From positions 1 to 64,000 of the forward strand of contig NZ_FMVQ01000012.1 of assembly GCF_900102495.1 (NCBI RefSeq): a stretch of DNA of 64,000 nt. Direction: 5' to 3'. The notes under the pieces were generated by a model, which was given only the letters and a program-made list of their open reading frames with translations, did no database searches and was not told the DNA's origin. This DNA is from Nitrosospira sp. Nl5. Lineage in GTDB: Bacteria; Pseudomonadota; Gammaproteobacteria; Burkholderiales; Nitrosomonadaceae. A program made the position numbers and the translations under genes. Positions 1 through 8,527 of this stretch are shown here, piece after piece. The first letter of the stretch is position 1. Each line of letters begins with the position of its first letter.

Positions 1-143
1 GCAACGAAGTCGTGCGGCTAATCTTGAGTGTTTAGAGATGCCCTAAAGAGCGAAGGCTGGGCAACTATACAGCTTAAATTTATACCTGTCCATGCTAAAT
101 CGCGCTCATATGGGCATGACGACAAAAGGGTTTTTCATCGCAA
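1..143. other. left edge, no gene recognised
   Basis: This stretch lies downstream of pstB on the minus strand. I see no open frame with a recognisable product; the only frame crossing it runs antisense into pstB. A pst operon often continues with phoU, but no PhoU-like sequence is visible here, and the window ends too soon to say what follows. Confidence 0.4.
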
Positions 144-1034
144 TCACCCTCTCGCGCCATTCACGTACGCGGCAGTAAGGGCATGCGCGGGTGATTCAAA
201 AATTTGGCGGCAATGGCCAAATTCAACCAGGCGGCCGACATGGCCCTTGATCCAGAAAAATGCCGCATAGTTAGCGATGCGGCGCGCCTGCGCCAGATTA
301 TGGGTAACAATGACGATGGTATAATGTCCGCGCAATCGGCTGATCAGGTCCTCGACCACGCCCGAGGCGATGGGATCAAGTGCGCTGCATGGTTCGTCCA
401 TTAGCAGAATCTGAGGGTTCAACGCCAACGCGCGAGCAATGCAAAGCCGCTGCTGCTGGCCGCCTGACAGACCCAGCGCGGAAGCATTCAACCGATCGCG
501 CACTTCATCCCATAACCCGACATCTTGCAGCACTTGCTCGATAATGATGTCTGTGTCGGCGCGCCGCGTGATGCCATGCTCTTGCAAGGGCAGTTCGATA
601 TTGCGATGGATTGAAAGCGGGAACGGTGTGGGTTTCTGGAACACCATGCCAATCTGGCGTCGCAATGCCTGCACACTGACACCGGGACGGTGAATGTCTT
701 TGCCGCCGATGCGAACGCTGCCAGCGGTCCGGCAACCGGGAATCAGGTCAGTAAGCCGATTGATCGACGACAGGAAACTGGTCTTTCCACAGCCGGAAGG
801 ACCAATCAGGGCGGTGATGCAGCCACGATAAATATCCAGTGTAATGTTATCCAGCGCGGTCTTGGCACCGTAGCAAAGAGAGAAGTTCTCGACCTGGATC
901 AAAGGCTGCGGGTCACAACATGCCGGCCCCGCCTGTATTGGCCCAAGAGTATAAGTGTTGTTGTCCTGGTCCATTGATCGCACTGATTTCCCAGGCTCTG
1001 GCGTATTGGAACCGGAGCTCTTTTTTGGGTTCAT
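144..1034 (-). CDS. pstB: phosphate-type ABC transporter ATP-binding protein PstB
   Basis: Cytoplasmic ATPase that powers phosphate import through PstC/PstA. The 296-residue protein has Walker A GPSGCGKTS near residue 80, the signature LSGGQQQRLCIARAL near 190 and Walker B ILLMDEP near 210, followed by the switch histidine in VTHN. It carries about 45 extra N-terminal residues before the ABC domain (first motif LIQVENFSLCYG), so a later start is possible, although none is clearly better. The start overlaps the pstA stop by 4 bp, which suggests translational coupling. It is the last of nine minus-strand genes that begin with arsenic-modification enzymes, so the transported anion could be phosphate or arsenate. 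The family assignment is firm; the substrate is inferred. Confidence 0.9.
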   Translation of the reverse strand: MNPKKSSGSNTPEPGKSVRSMDQDNNTYTLGPIQAGPACCDPQPLIQVENFSLCYGAKTALDNITLDIYRGCITALIGPSGCGKTSFLSSINRLTDLIPGCRTAGSVRIGGKDIHRPGVSVQALRRQIGMVFQKPTPFPLSIHRNIELPLQEHGITRRADTDIIIEQVLQDVGLWDEVRDRLNASALGLSGGQQQRLCIARALALNPQILLMDEPCSALDPIASGVVEDLISRLRGHYTIVIVTHNLAQARRIANYAAFFWIKGHVGRLVEFGHCRQIFESPAHALTAAYVNGARG

Positions 1035-1900
1035 TCTGATACCATCTTTCTACGTTGCCAGCCGGCGGCAAGCCGCATGGCAACCACGTTGATGAGCAGC
1101 AGCGCAATTATCAGCACCAACGCCGATGCGTGAGCCGGGACGTCGCCACCGGAAACATTCATGGACAAATCGAAGATATGTACCGCCAGTGTGCGCCCTG
1201 AATCCAGCAGCGAATCTGGCATGCGGTCGACATAACCGCTAGTAAACAACAGCGCGGCGGTTTCCGCAATGGCGCGCCCGACTCCCAGTAGCAGACCCGC
1301 CGCCAGCGCCGGCGCGGCAGCTGGCAATAGCAAATGAAGCAACGTTGCTGTACGCGATATGCCCAACGCCGCGGCGGAGAGGCGATATGCATCGGGCACA
1401 GCGCGTAAACCCGCGTCCGCGGTACTGATGAGAATAGGCAAAAGCATGCAGGCCAGGGTGAGGCCGCCAGACAGGATGGAAAATCCCATACCCAGATAAA
1501 TGCTGAAAAAGGCATTGCCAAACAGGCCAAACACGATGGAAGGCACACCCGCAAGCACCTGTATGCTATAACGTACGGCGAGTCCAAAACTACTGTCAGC
1601 GGGTACGTATTCGGCAAGCAGCGCAGCCGTCGCCCATCCGAGCGGCAGCGCCACCATCAGGGCAACCGCCAGGATAAGGACAGTGGAAACCAGAACGGAG
1701 CCGATGCCGCCCGCACGGCCGGCATCCCGCGGCGAATCGACAAGAAAATCCCAGGAAAGATGCGCGATACCGCCGCGTACGAGATCACCCGCTATCCACA
1801 CAAACGTGGCGCAAACCAGAAACGCGACCGAGTAAACAGTCCATTCCACCAGCCGGTCTCGCCGGAAGTGTATTAATTTCCCCGGAACCGTTTCAGACAT
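1031..1900 (-). CDS. pstA: phosphate-type ABC transporter permease PstA
   Basis: Inner-membrane permease, one half of the PstCA channel. The protein has 289 residues with about six hydrophobic segments, the first near residues 18-40. The cytoplasmic coupling loop typical of this family lies around residues 175-220 (segment starting SAAALGISRTATL). The start overlaps the end of pstC by 8 bp and the stop overlaps pstB by 4 bp, so pstC, pstA and pstB are a tightly coupled unit. The usual family length is about 280-300 residues, so the gene looks intact. Confidence 0.9.
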   Translation of the reverse strand: MSETVPGKLIHFRRDRLVEWTVYSVAFLVCATFVWIAGDLVRGGIAHLSWDFLVDSPRDAGRAGGIGSVLVSTVLILAVALMVALPLGWATAALLAEYVPADSSFGLAVRYSIQVLAGVPSIVFGLFGNAFFSIYLGMGFSILSGGLTLACMLLPILISTADAGLRAVPDAYRLSAAALGISRTATLLHLLLPAAAPALAAGLLLGVGRAIAETAALLFTSGYVDRMPDSLLDSGRTLAVHIFDLSMNVSGGDVPAHASALVLIIALLLINVVAMRLAAGWQRRKMVSE

Positions 1901-2729
1901 GGCGGCTCCTCCCCAACCACCCCGCCATTCCCGAGAGGGCCATCACCAGCAGCATTAGCGTCAACCCTGATACGAACAGTGCGGCACGGTGATTATCCAT
2001 GGCATAGGCCATCTCCAGCGCGATGTTGGCAGCGAGGGTGCGCACCGGGTCGAACAGGCTGCCGGCATGCTGTACGACATTGCCTGTAACCATCAACACG
2101 GCCATGGTTTCGCCGATAGCGCGGCCTGCCGCGAGCATTACGCCTGCCACGATGCCGGTTTTTGCACTGGGCAAGGCCACGCCGCGAATGATGCCCCAAC
2201 GTGATATGCCCAACGCGGCCGCACCGCGCAGGTATTCACCAGGCACGCCCAGCAACGCCGCATGCGCGGTTAGCGCAATGGTGGGCAGGATCATTAGTGT
2301 CAGAATCAGGATTCCTGCCAGCAGACTGGCGCCGGGCGGGTGTAACTGATTAATTAGCGGCACCAGTGTGGTAAGTCCCCAAAAACCGAAGACTACGGAG
2401 GGAATGCCCGCCAGCAACTCAACCAGTCGCCGGTAAATGCCGGCAGTTCGGGGTGATGCGTAATAAGCGATAAACAGCGCCGAGGCGACGCCAAGCGGCG
2501 TCGCCAGCAGCAGCGCCCCGCTCGCGGCAGAGAGCGTCCCCGACAACATTGGCGCAAGGTTGTACATACCTTCAACGGGATGCCACGAAGGGTCGGTGAA
2601 AAAGCGCGCGAGCGATATATGCCGCAAGGCTGGCCATGACTCGAACGCCAGGAACAGGAGGATCAGCAGCACGACAGTCGCTGAAAGGCCTGCCGCAGTA
2701 CGCAGCAGGTAGTGCATGAGCGTATCCAT
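1893..2729 (-). CDS. pstC: phosphate-type ABC transporter permease PstC
   Basis: Inner-membrane permease that pairs with PstA. I place the start at the ATG at 2729 (MDTLMHYLL), 10 bp after the pstS stop. The open frame extends to 2807, but that part would overlap the pstS coding end and has no family-like sequence. From 2729 the protein has 278 residues with about six membrane segments and the permease loop around GISRWGII. It sits between pstS and pstA, in the usual pstSCA order. Confidence 0.9.
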   Translation of the reverse strand: MDTLMHYLLRTAAGLSATVVLLILLFLAFESWPALRHISLARFFTDPSWHPVEGMYNLAPMLSGTLSAASGALLLATPLGVASALFIAYYASPRTAGIYRRLVELLAGIPSVVFGFWGLTTLVPLINQLHPPGASLLAGILILTLMILPTIALTAHAALLGVPGEYLRGAAALGISRWGIIRGVALPSAKTGIVAGVMLAAGRAIGETMAVLMVTGNVVQHAGSLFDPVRTLAANIALEMAYAMDNHRAALFVSGLTLMLLVMALSGMAGWLGRSRHV

Positions 2730-2739
2730 GGATACTGTT

Positions 2740-3573
2740 TCAGCGGACGCTGATGGGGACGAAATATTGCGCTTTGACCAGATCATGCACCTGCTCCGAG
2801 CGAGCAAATTTGATGAAATCCCGGACCAATCCCTTCGGCATCCCCCGCGTTACCAAATTGAGCGGCCGTGACAGCGGAAATGTGCCGTTGCGCACACTCG
2901 CTACCGAAGCTGTGATGCTATCGAGCGGCAGCAGTTTGATGGGCGTGCCGTGCCCTGTTTCGTATTCGGCAGTGCCTATCGAAACGTAGCCGATGGCATT
3001 CGTGTTGCCGGCCACCGTCTTTATGCCCTGTACGTTGTCACCAATAATCACGTGCGGCCTGATATCGCTATTCTTCAATTTTAAATAACTCAGAAACAGC
3101 TCAAGTGTGGAGCGGCCTTCCGCTTTGTTGACGACAGTAATGCGCGCGTCTTGCCCACCCACATCCTTCCAGTTAACGATTTTGCCAGTATAAATGTCGA
3201 TGATCTGCTGCCGCCTTAGCGCCGCGATCGGGTTGCTCCCATGCAGAATAATTCCGACACCGTCCAGGGCGATCGCGTGCGCATGCAAACCCCGCTCTTC
3301 GGGTTTCAAAGCACGCGATACCATACCGATGTCGGCAACTCCATTGCGGACATCGTTAATGCCGCGTGCGGAACCACCAGTCTGCACATCTATCCGCGTG
3401 GCGGGATGCAACGACTCGAAGCGCCGGGCGAGCTCGCCGGCCAACGGAGCGATCGTGCTGGCGCCCGTTAAAACCAGTTTTTGTGAAGCCCCATGGCCGG
3501 ATGGACTCCAGCCGGATCCCAGCAATAAGGCTGTAGCAAACATCACGTAATGCGTTGCCGATAATATTTTCAC
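2740..3573 (-). CDS. pstS: periplasmic phosphate-type binding protein PstS
   Basis: Periplasmic solute-binding protein delivering phosphate, or an analogue such as arsenate, to PstCA. I choose the GTG at 3573, 5 bp after the upstream stop. It has a GAGG motif 8 nt away and gives a normal signal peptide (KILSATHYVMFATALLLG, then cleavage near GHGA). An ATG at 3597 would overlap the upstream gene by 20 bp. The mature part starts with LVLTGASTIAPL and contains GGSARGINDV, the anion-binding loops expected of the PBP-like family. About 277 residues, shorter than E. coli PstS and closer to the small PstS-like type. It is embedded in an arsenic-related cluster. Confidence 0.87.
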   Translation of the reverse strand: MKILSATHYVMFATALLLGSGWSPSGHGASQKLVLTGASTIAPLAGELARRFESLHPATRIDVQTGGSARGINDVRNGVADIGMVSRALKPEERGLHAHAIALDGVGIILHGSNPIAALRRQQIIDIYTGKIVNWKDVGGQDARITVVNKAEGRSTLELFLSYLKLKNSDIRPHVIIGDNVQGIKTVAGNTNAIGYVSIGTAEYETGHGTPIKLLPLDSITASVASVRNGTFPLSRPLNLVTRGMPKGLVRDFIKFARSEQVHDLVKAQYFVPISVR

Positions 3574-3577
3574 GCTC

Positions 3578-5716
3578 TTAGCCTCGCCGCCAGGCATGAT
3601 ATTTTTCCACCCAGTCAAGCAGGCGATATGGCACATGTGCGCGTCGCCATTCACCTGCAGCATATTTATTCGCTTCCGACCAAGTGGGATAGGTATGGAT
3701 GGTGCCGAGTATCTTGTTCAGGCCAAGCCCATGTTTCATTGCCAGCACGAATTCCGCCAGCAGGTCGCTGGCATGCTCGCCAACGATCGTCACACCCAGA
3801 ATGCGGTCTTTACCCGGTACGGTGAGCACTTTGACGAAGCCGCGTGCTGCTTCATCAGTCATGGCGCGGTCCAGATCCTCCAGTCCGTAGCGTGTCACCT
3901 CGCAGGAGATGCCCCGCTTCTTTGCTTCATCTTCCGATAATCCGACCCGGGCAACTTCGGGGCTGGTAAACGTGGCCCAGGGAATCACCGAATAGTCCAC
4001 TTTGAAGCGCTTCACGACGCCAAACAGCGCGTTGACCGACGCGTACCAGCCCTGATGCCCGGCAACGTGGGTAAACTGGTATGGTCCAGTTACGTCGCCG
4101 CAGGCATAAATATTGGGATACAATGTTTGCAGCCAGTCATCCGTTTCGATAGTGCGTTTTGGCGAAATGCGGACTCCCAATTCCTCCAGGCCAAAACCTT
4201 CGATCCGGGCTGTTCTTCCCACCGCGCACAACATGGCGTCGAACGGAAGCGCTTCTTCGATTCCGTCTTCGCCGCGCACAATCAAACGTTGCTTACCGGA
4301 TTCGCGTTCACAGCGTATGGCGCCGGTTTGCGTCAGCACACGCACGCCATCGGCGCGCAGCGCAGCTTCAACCAATTTCACCGCATCGGCATCCTCTCGC
4401 CCCATCAATCCTGTTCTCGCCACTTGCGTAACCTGACAGCCAAGACACGCAAATGCCTGCGCCAGCTCGCAGCCAATGGGCCCGCCACCCAGCACAACGA
4501 GCCGTTCGGGACGTTCAGTAAGCGACCAGATAGTGTCGGACGTATAGTAGCGCACCTGCTCCAGTCCCGGAATCGGCGGAATGGTGGGAGAGGCACCGGT
4601 GGCTATGACAATCGCGCGGGTGGTCATGGTCTGCCCGTTGACTTCCACCGTCCAGGGTGAGGTAATGCGGGCATTACCATGAATCACCTCCACCCCTAGC
4701 TTTGTGTAGCGTTCCTCCGAGTCGTGGGGCGCAACCGCGCTTATGATTCGATGCACACGTGCCATCACATCACTGAAATTGTAATCCACGGTTGCGCGGG
4801 TGATGCCCAATTCCGGGGCATGACGCACCTGCCGCAGGAAAGCCGCCGAACGGATCAGGGTCTTGGAGGGCACGCAACCGAAATTGAGACAATCCCCGCC
4901 CATCTTGTGGCCTTCGATCAAAGTTACCTTGGCGCGAGTGCTAGCCGCTATATAGGATGTCATCAGGCCCGCCGCGCCGGCGCCAATCACCACGAGATTG
5001 CGGTCGAACCGCCTCGGCCTGGACGAACCGGCCCAATGTCCCTGGGCTCTCCTCACCTTGATGCGCTCCAATCCCCACCGTGCCAACCACGGAAATGCAG
5101 CCAGTAGAACAAACGATCCGATCAGCGACGGCGATAGAATGCCGGACAGGCTGGTAAGTGCCGCTAACTGGGTCCCGGCATTGACATAAACCACGGTGCC
5201 GGCGAGCATGCCTGACAGGCTGACCCAAAAGAAGGTGCTGGTCCGGATGGCGGTGAGTCCCATCAGCAGATTGATGACGAAAAAAGGAAAAACCGGCACC
5301 AGGCGCAGGGTGAAGAGATAAAATGCACCGTCACGCTCAATGCCGGCATTGAGCGCCGCCATACGGTCGCCGAAGCGCTGATGTACGACATCACGAAACA
5401 AGTAGCGCGCCGTCCAGAAAGCCACGGTTGCGCCGATAGTGGCGGAGATAAGCGCCGCCGGAATACCCGCCCATAGCCCGAAGATAGCCCCGCCGGCTAA
5501 CGTCATCAGTGTCGCACCCGGCAAGGAAAGCGAAGTGATGACAATATAAATCGCGGCATAGAGGCCAATGCTTCGCACTGGCCGCGTCTGATAGGCTTGT
5601 TGCAGTGCGTCTCGGCTGTTCTTGAGCATTTCGAGACTGAGGAAACGTCCAAGATCGAAGGTAAAGAACAATCCGGCCAATAGCACCAGCAATATGAGCA
5701 ACCACCAATGTCTCAT
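3578..5716 (-). CDS. TVP38/TMEM64 membrane domain fused to a pyridine nucleotide-disulfide oxidoreductase
   Basis: A two-part protein of about 712 residues. Residues 1-220 form a TVP38/TMEM64 (SNARE-associated, DedA-like) membrane domain with several hydrophobic helices. From about residue 235 follows a flavoprotein of the dihydrolipoamide dehydrogenase/mercuric reductase family: FAD motif VVIGAGAAGL, redox-active pair GGDCLNFGCVPSKT, NAD motif LVVLGGGPIGCELA, second FAD motif YACGDVTG, and the C-terminal HTYPTWSE with the His-Glu pair of the dimer interface. It lacks the N-terminal HMA domain and C-terminal Cys pair of MerA, so mercury reduction is doubtful. I start at the ATG at 5716, just before the first helix; a GTG at 5773 is possible. 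Its substrate is unknown; the neighbours suggest an arsenic-related redox role. Confidence 0.82.
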   Translation of the reverse strand: MRHWWLLILLVLLAGLFFTFDLGRFLSLEMLKNSRDALQQAYQTRPVRSIGLYAAIYIVITSLSLPGATLMTLAGGAIFGLWAGIPAALISATIGATVAFWTARYLFRDVVHQRFGDRMAALNAGIERDGAFYLFTLRLVPVFPFFVINLLMGLTAIRTSTFFWVSLSGMLAGTVVYVNAGTQLAALTSLSGILSPSLIGSFVLLAAFPWLARWGLERIKVRRAQGHWAGSSRPRRFDRNLVVIGAGAAGLMTSYIAASTRAKVTLIEGHKMGGDCLNFGCVPSKTLIRSAAFLRQVRHAPELGITRATVDYNFSDVMARVHRIISAVAPHDSEERYTKLGVEVIHGNARITSPWTVEVNGQTMTTRAIVIATGASPTIPPIPGLEQVRYYTSDTIWSLTERPERLVVLGGGPIGCELAQAFACLGCQVTQVARTGLMGREDADAVKLVEAALRADGVRVLTQTGAIRCERESGKQRLIVRGEDGIEEALPFDAMLCAVGRTARIEGFGLEELGVRISPKRTIETDDWLQTLYPNIYACGDVTGPYQFTHVAGHQGWYASVNALFGVVKRFKVDYSVIPWATFTSPEVARVGLSEDEAKKRGISCEVTRYGLEDLDRAMTDEAARGFVKVLTVPGKDRILGVTIVGEHASDLLAEFVLAMKHGLGLNKILGTIHTYPTWSEANKYAAGEWRRAHVPYRLLDWVEKYHAWRRG

Positions 5717-5811
5717 CTCGGATTCGTATAAAAAATCAGAATTTGCGGGCGATGCCAAAGAATCCTTGAACACGTTCCTCGGGAGAAAGCAATGCTATCC
5801 AATCATGCGCT

Positions 5812-6759
5812 TCATTTTGTCGGCTTTATTTCGCTGCAGGTAGCGCCATACTTGAAGCAACTGTAACAACGGTGATGCTTCATACTCACGAATGCCTGCA
5901 AGGCTTCGGTAAGCGTTTCTCCAAGGATGTAATCCGGATCATCATCCACGAGGGTACACGCGTAGACCTGCATGCGGCCGCCGCTTTTTGCCACCATTTT
6001 GCTAAATGCGCACATAAAGGAGCGGCGCGTCTCCTCGGTCTGAAAGTCGGTCATACAGCGTTTGGTAATGCGGGGCGTTGGCACCTGCACCCCGGGGAGG
6101 TGGAATTCGGGGAATTCGACACGGGGCAGGTCCTGGGGTAAGCCGGCAGCGCGGAAAACTTCGGCAAAACGCGCTTCGACCACATCCGGCATGACGTCAG
6201 CCAGGAGTTGATTCGCCACCGACACGTGGAATCCCATGTCATGCAACCTCCGCAACCCTTCCAGTGCCTGGGCAAACATGCCTTCGCCGCGCCCGGCGTC
6301 ATGCCGTGCGGCATCGGGATAATCCAGGCTGACGCGAAAGCTCAGCGCCTGCGGCCGGTCACGTAATGAGTCCAACTGTCTCAGGCGCTTCATGAGCGGT
6401 TTGGTTGCATTGGTCAGCACCAGGGAAGGTCGGTGCAGTAACGCATAATCGAGGATACGCACGATGTCCTTGTTGATGAAAGGTTCGCCGCCAGTAAACG
6501 AAAATTGCTTGACGCCGAGACTGAGCGCTTCCTCCATCAGCGGCTGAGCGTCGTCAAATCGCAACATTTGCAAGCGATCATCTCCAGGTTTCGAACCTTC
6601 GAGACAGAAAGGACAGGCAAGGTTGCAGGCGGTGCCGGTGTGAAACCACAGCTCGTCCAACGCATGCGGCTGGATAAAACCGCCCGGTTCATCGTCCGGG
6701 GTATGACGCCAGTGTTGGGAGCGGTTTAGCTTTTCTACACTGATCGGAATCACCTTCAT
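5812..6759 (-). CDS. radical SAM protein of the arsenic cluster
   Basis: A radical SAM enzyme of 315 residues. The cluster-binding motif is CNLACPFC (Cys45, Cys49, Cys52), followed by a GGEP-type SAM-binding motif (FTGGEPF). The C-terminal third has extra cysteines (KRCMTD, SFMCAF, VYACTLV, HRCYSCFKYGATC) that could bind an auxiliary iron-sulfur cluster, as in SPASM-type proteins. I use the ATG at 6759, 4 bp after the arsM-like stop; the longer open frame overlaps that gene and has no radical SAM sequence. Arsenosugar clusters usually carry ArsS, but the first motif and flanks here do not look like ArsS, so I give no symbol. The reaction is unknown; radical chemistry on a methylated arsenical is an inference from context. 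Confidence 0.85.
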   Translation of the reverse strand: MKVIPISVEKLNRSQHWRHTPDDEPGGFIQPHALDELWFHTGTACNLACPFCLEGSKPGDDRLQMLRFDDAQPLMEEALSLGVKQFSFTGGEPFINKDIVRILDYALLHRPSLVLTNATKPLMKRLRQLDSLRDRPQALSFRVSLDYPDAARHDAGRGEGMFAQALEGLRRLHDMGFHVSVANQLLADVMPDVVEARFAEVFRAAGLPQDLPRVEFPEFHLPGVQVPTPRITKRCMTDFQTEETRRSFMCAFSKMVAKSGGRMQVYACTLVDDDPDYILGETLTEALQAFVSMKHHRCYSCFKYGATCSEIKPTK

Positions 6760-6763
6760 GGGG

Positions 6764-7819
6764 CTAGCAACATCCACCTGTACGATTGTCCGCGGTGTCG
6801 CTGGCGGTGTCGTTATATGGTAGTCCCATGCCGCAGCCGGCGAAAATCCCGTAGTGCCGCTCGAAGTTGCCGTAGAACGTAAAATGCGCCGCGAAGCGGG
6901 TATCGTGCAACATGCGCCAAGTGTTGCCACACACGGGGAAATGCTTTCCGGTTTCGATGCGGTGATGCTTGTCGAGTTCAAACAGGTGGGGATGATTGGG
7001 TATCGTGCCGCGATAAACCACGGACTGGCCGTAGTCCTCGCAGGCTGGCTCCAGATTATCCAGTTTGAACAACCGGTAGGTAGCGGAGTAGAAACGGATA
7101 TTCCCGGTACGGACTGCCAGTTCCGCGTTTCCAATAGTAATTCTGCGGTCGGCGATCAGGCGCGGATCGGCAAAACCATGTTTACGAGAAAGCTGCTGGA
7201 AATCATTCCAGTAGAGCGCGCCGCTGAGGCATTCACCATATAGTACCGAGTCCCCAGTGAGCGCGACCGGCACGCGCCGGTCGGTATAGACATCGGAAAA
7301 ATACAGCTCCCCGCCCGGCTTGAGGACACGCCAGGCTTCGCTTAATACAGCCGCTTTGTCCGGGACAAGGTTGAGCACGCAATTGGATACGATGACATCC
7401 ACGCTGTTGTCGGCCAGGTCGAGCTCGTCCATGCGCTCAATGTAGCCATGCAAAAAAAGTACATTAGCGGCGGCATGGCCAAATGCCTTGCGATGATATT
7501 CCTCATGCCGGCGTGCGACCGCGAGTTGTTCTTCGGTCATGTCCACACCGATTACCCTTCCATACTCCCCCACCAGTTTGGATATCACGTAAACGTCGCG
7601 TCCTGCCCCGCAGCCCAGATCGAGCACGGTCAAGCCTTCCAGCAATTCGGGCAGCACCAGTCCGCAACCGTAGTAGCGAGTCAACACCTCATTGTGTATC
7701 TGCGCCAATATCGGCTTCACATATTCTGGCAAGCCCGCGTCAGTCTTGCAGGCATTGGTCTGAAGATCGAGCGAACTGCTCAGGGTTCCGCCATAGTATT
7801 GCTGGACAGTATCATGCAT
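6764..7819 (-). CDS. arsM: ArsM-like arsenite methyltransferase
   Basis: SAM-dependent methyltransferase of 351 residues, best explained as an arsenite methyltransferase. It has the SAM-binding motif VLDLGCGAGRD near residue 66 and GVDMTEEQL near 91. Four cysteines (Cys24, Cys52, Cys147, Cys197) keep the 28- and 50-residue spacings of the known ArsM pairs (44/72 and 174/224 in the Cyanidioschyzon enzyme, from memory). The YGECLSGALYW segment is typical of the family. The long C-terminal part contains PVCGNTW and ends in Gly-Gly-Cys-Cys, which may bind more arsenic. It lies 21 bp after the glycosyltransferase gene and 4 bp before the radical SAM gene. Confidence 0.85.
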   Translation of the reverse strand: MHDTVQQYYGGTLSSSLDLQTNACKTDAGLPEYVKPILAQIHNEVLTRYYGCGLVLPELLEGLTVLDLGCGAGRDVYVISKLVGEYGRVIGVDMTEEQLAVARRHEEYHRKAFGHAAANVLFLHGYIERMDELDLADNSVDVIVSNCVLNLVPDKAAVLSEAWRVLKPGGELYFSDVYTDRRVPVALTGDSVLYGECLSGALYWNDFQQLSRKHGFADPRLIADRRITIGNAELAVRTGNIRFYSATYRLFKLDNLEPACEDYGQSVVYRGTIPNHPHLFELDKHHRIETGKHFPVCGNTWRMLHDTRFAAHFTFYGNFERHYGIFAGCGMGLPYNDTASDTADNRTGGCC

Positions 7820-7840
7820 GGTATCGCCTCGTGATGAAAA

Positions 7841-8527
7841 TCAGTTGGTTTTAGAGTAGTAGCGAGCCGCGAGTTTGTCAGGCGGGACACCGCGTGCAAA
7901 AGCCAGCGCGAGGTTGCGGTTTATCCAAGTACGCCGCCACCAGCCATCGCGATGCCAGCGCCGTGGATCGACGAAAAGCGGTTCGTGTAAAGCCAGAAAT
8001 CGTCCTTGGCGGCGCAGTCCGCGCACCAGGGATACCTCCTCGAACAAGGACAAGGGTGAATGGCCGCCGGCCGCGACATAAGCCTGATGCGTCATGAATA
8101 ACCCCTGGTCGCCATAGGGAACGCCAAACCGGCAGCGAAGTGCGATGGCTGATTCCAGCAGCAATGCTGGCCAGGCGCGCGGAGCATCAAAACAAAAACG
8201 GAAATAGCCGCCTACCGCACCTCGCTCGATAGCCAACCGCATTGCGGTTATCGGATCCGGCGGCAAGCGGGAATCGGCATGCAAAAACCATAGAGCGTCA
8301 CCTTGCGCCAACGCTGCCCCGGCTAGTAGCTGCCTTCCCCGGCAAGGCTCGCCAGCCAGCCAGCGAGCACTATGCCGATGGCAGATGTCGCGGCACGCCT
8401 GGTTGTCAGCTCCATCCACCACGACGACCTCCGCCGGTCGAAGCGGCAGGTTTCGCAATTGATCGAGCAAATTCGCCAACCTCGCTTCATCGTGGTAGCA
8501 GGGGATGATGACACTAAAACTAGACAT
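7841..8527 (-). CDS. TIGR04283-type arsenosugar biosynthesis glycosyltransferase
   Basis: Family 2 glycosyltransferase of 228 residues. It starts with SVIIPCYHDEARL and has the nucleotide-sugar-binding VVVVDGAD segment and the metal-binding LWFLHADSRLP (an HxD in place of DxD). A PYGDQGLFM motif follows near residue 140. This pattern matches the TIGR04283 family, first defined by its association with radical SAM/selenodomain proteins and later named after arsenosugar biosynthesis. The start overlaps the end of the neighbouring TIGR04282-type gene by 8 bp, so the two are coupled. The sugar donor and acceptor cannot be read from the sequence. Confidence 0.83.
   Translation of the reverse strand: MSSFSVIIPCYHDEARLANLLDQLRNLPLRPAEVVVVDGADNQACRDICHRHSARWLAGEPCRGRQLLAGAALAQGDALWFLHADSRLPPDPITAMRLAIERGAVGGYFRFCFDAPRAWPALLLESAIALRCRFGVPYGDQGLFMTHQAYVAAGGHSPLSLFEEVSLVRGLRRQGRFLALHEPLFVDPRRWHRDGWWRRTWINRNLALAFARGVPPDKLAARYYSKTN

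Noticed and set aside
6760-7134. Upstream extension of the radical SAM gene
   Set aside because: The added 125 codons overlap the ArsM-like gene in another frame and show no conserved sequence; the ATG at 6759 fits the gene spacing.
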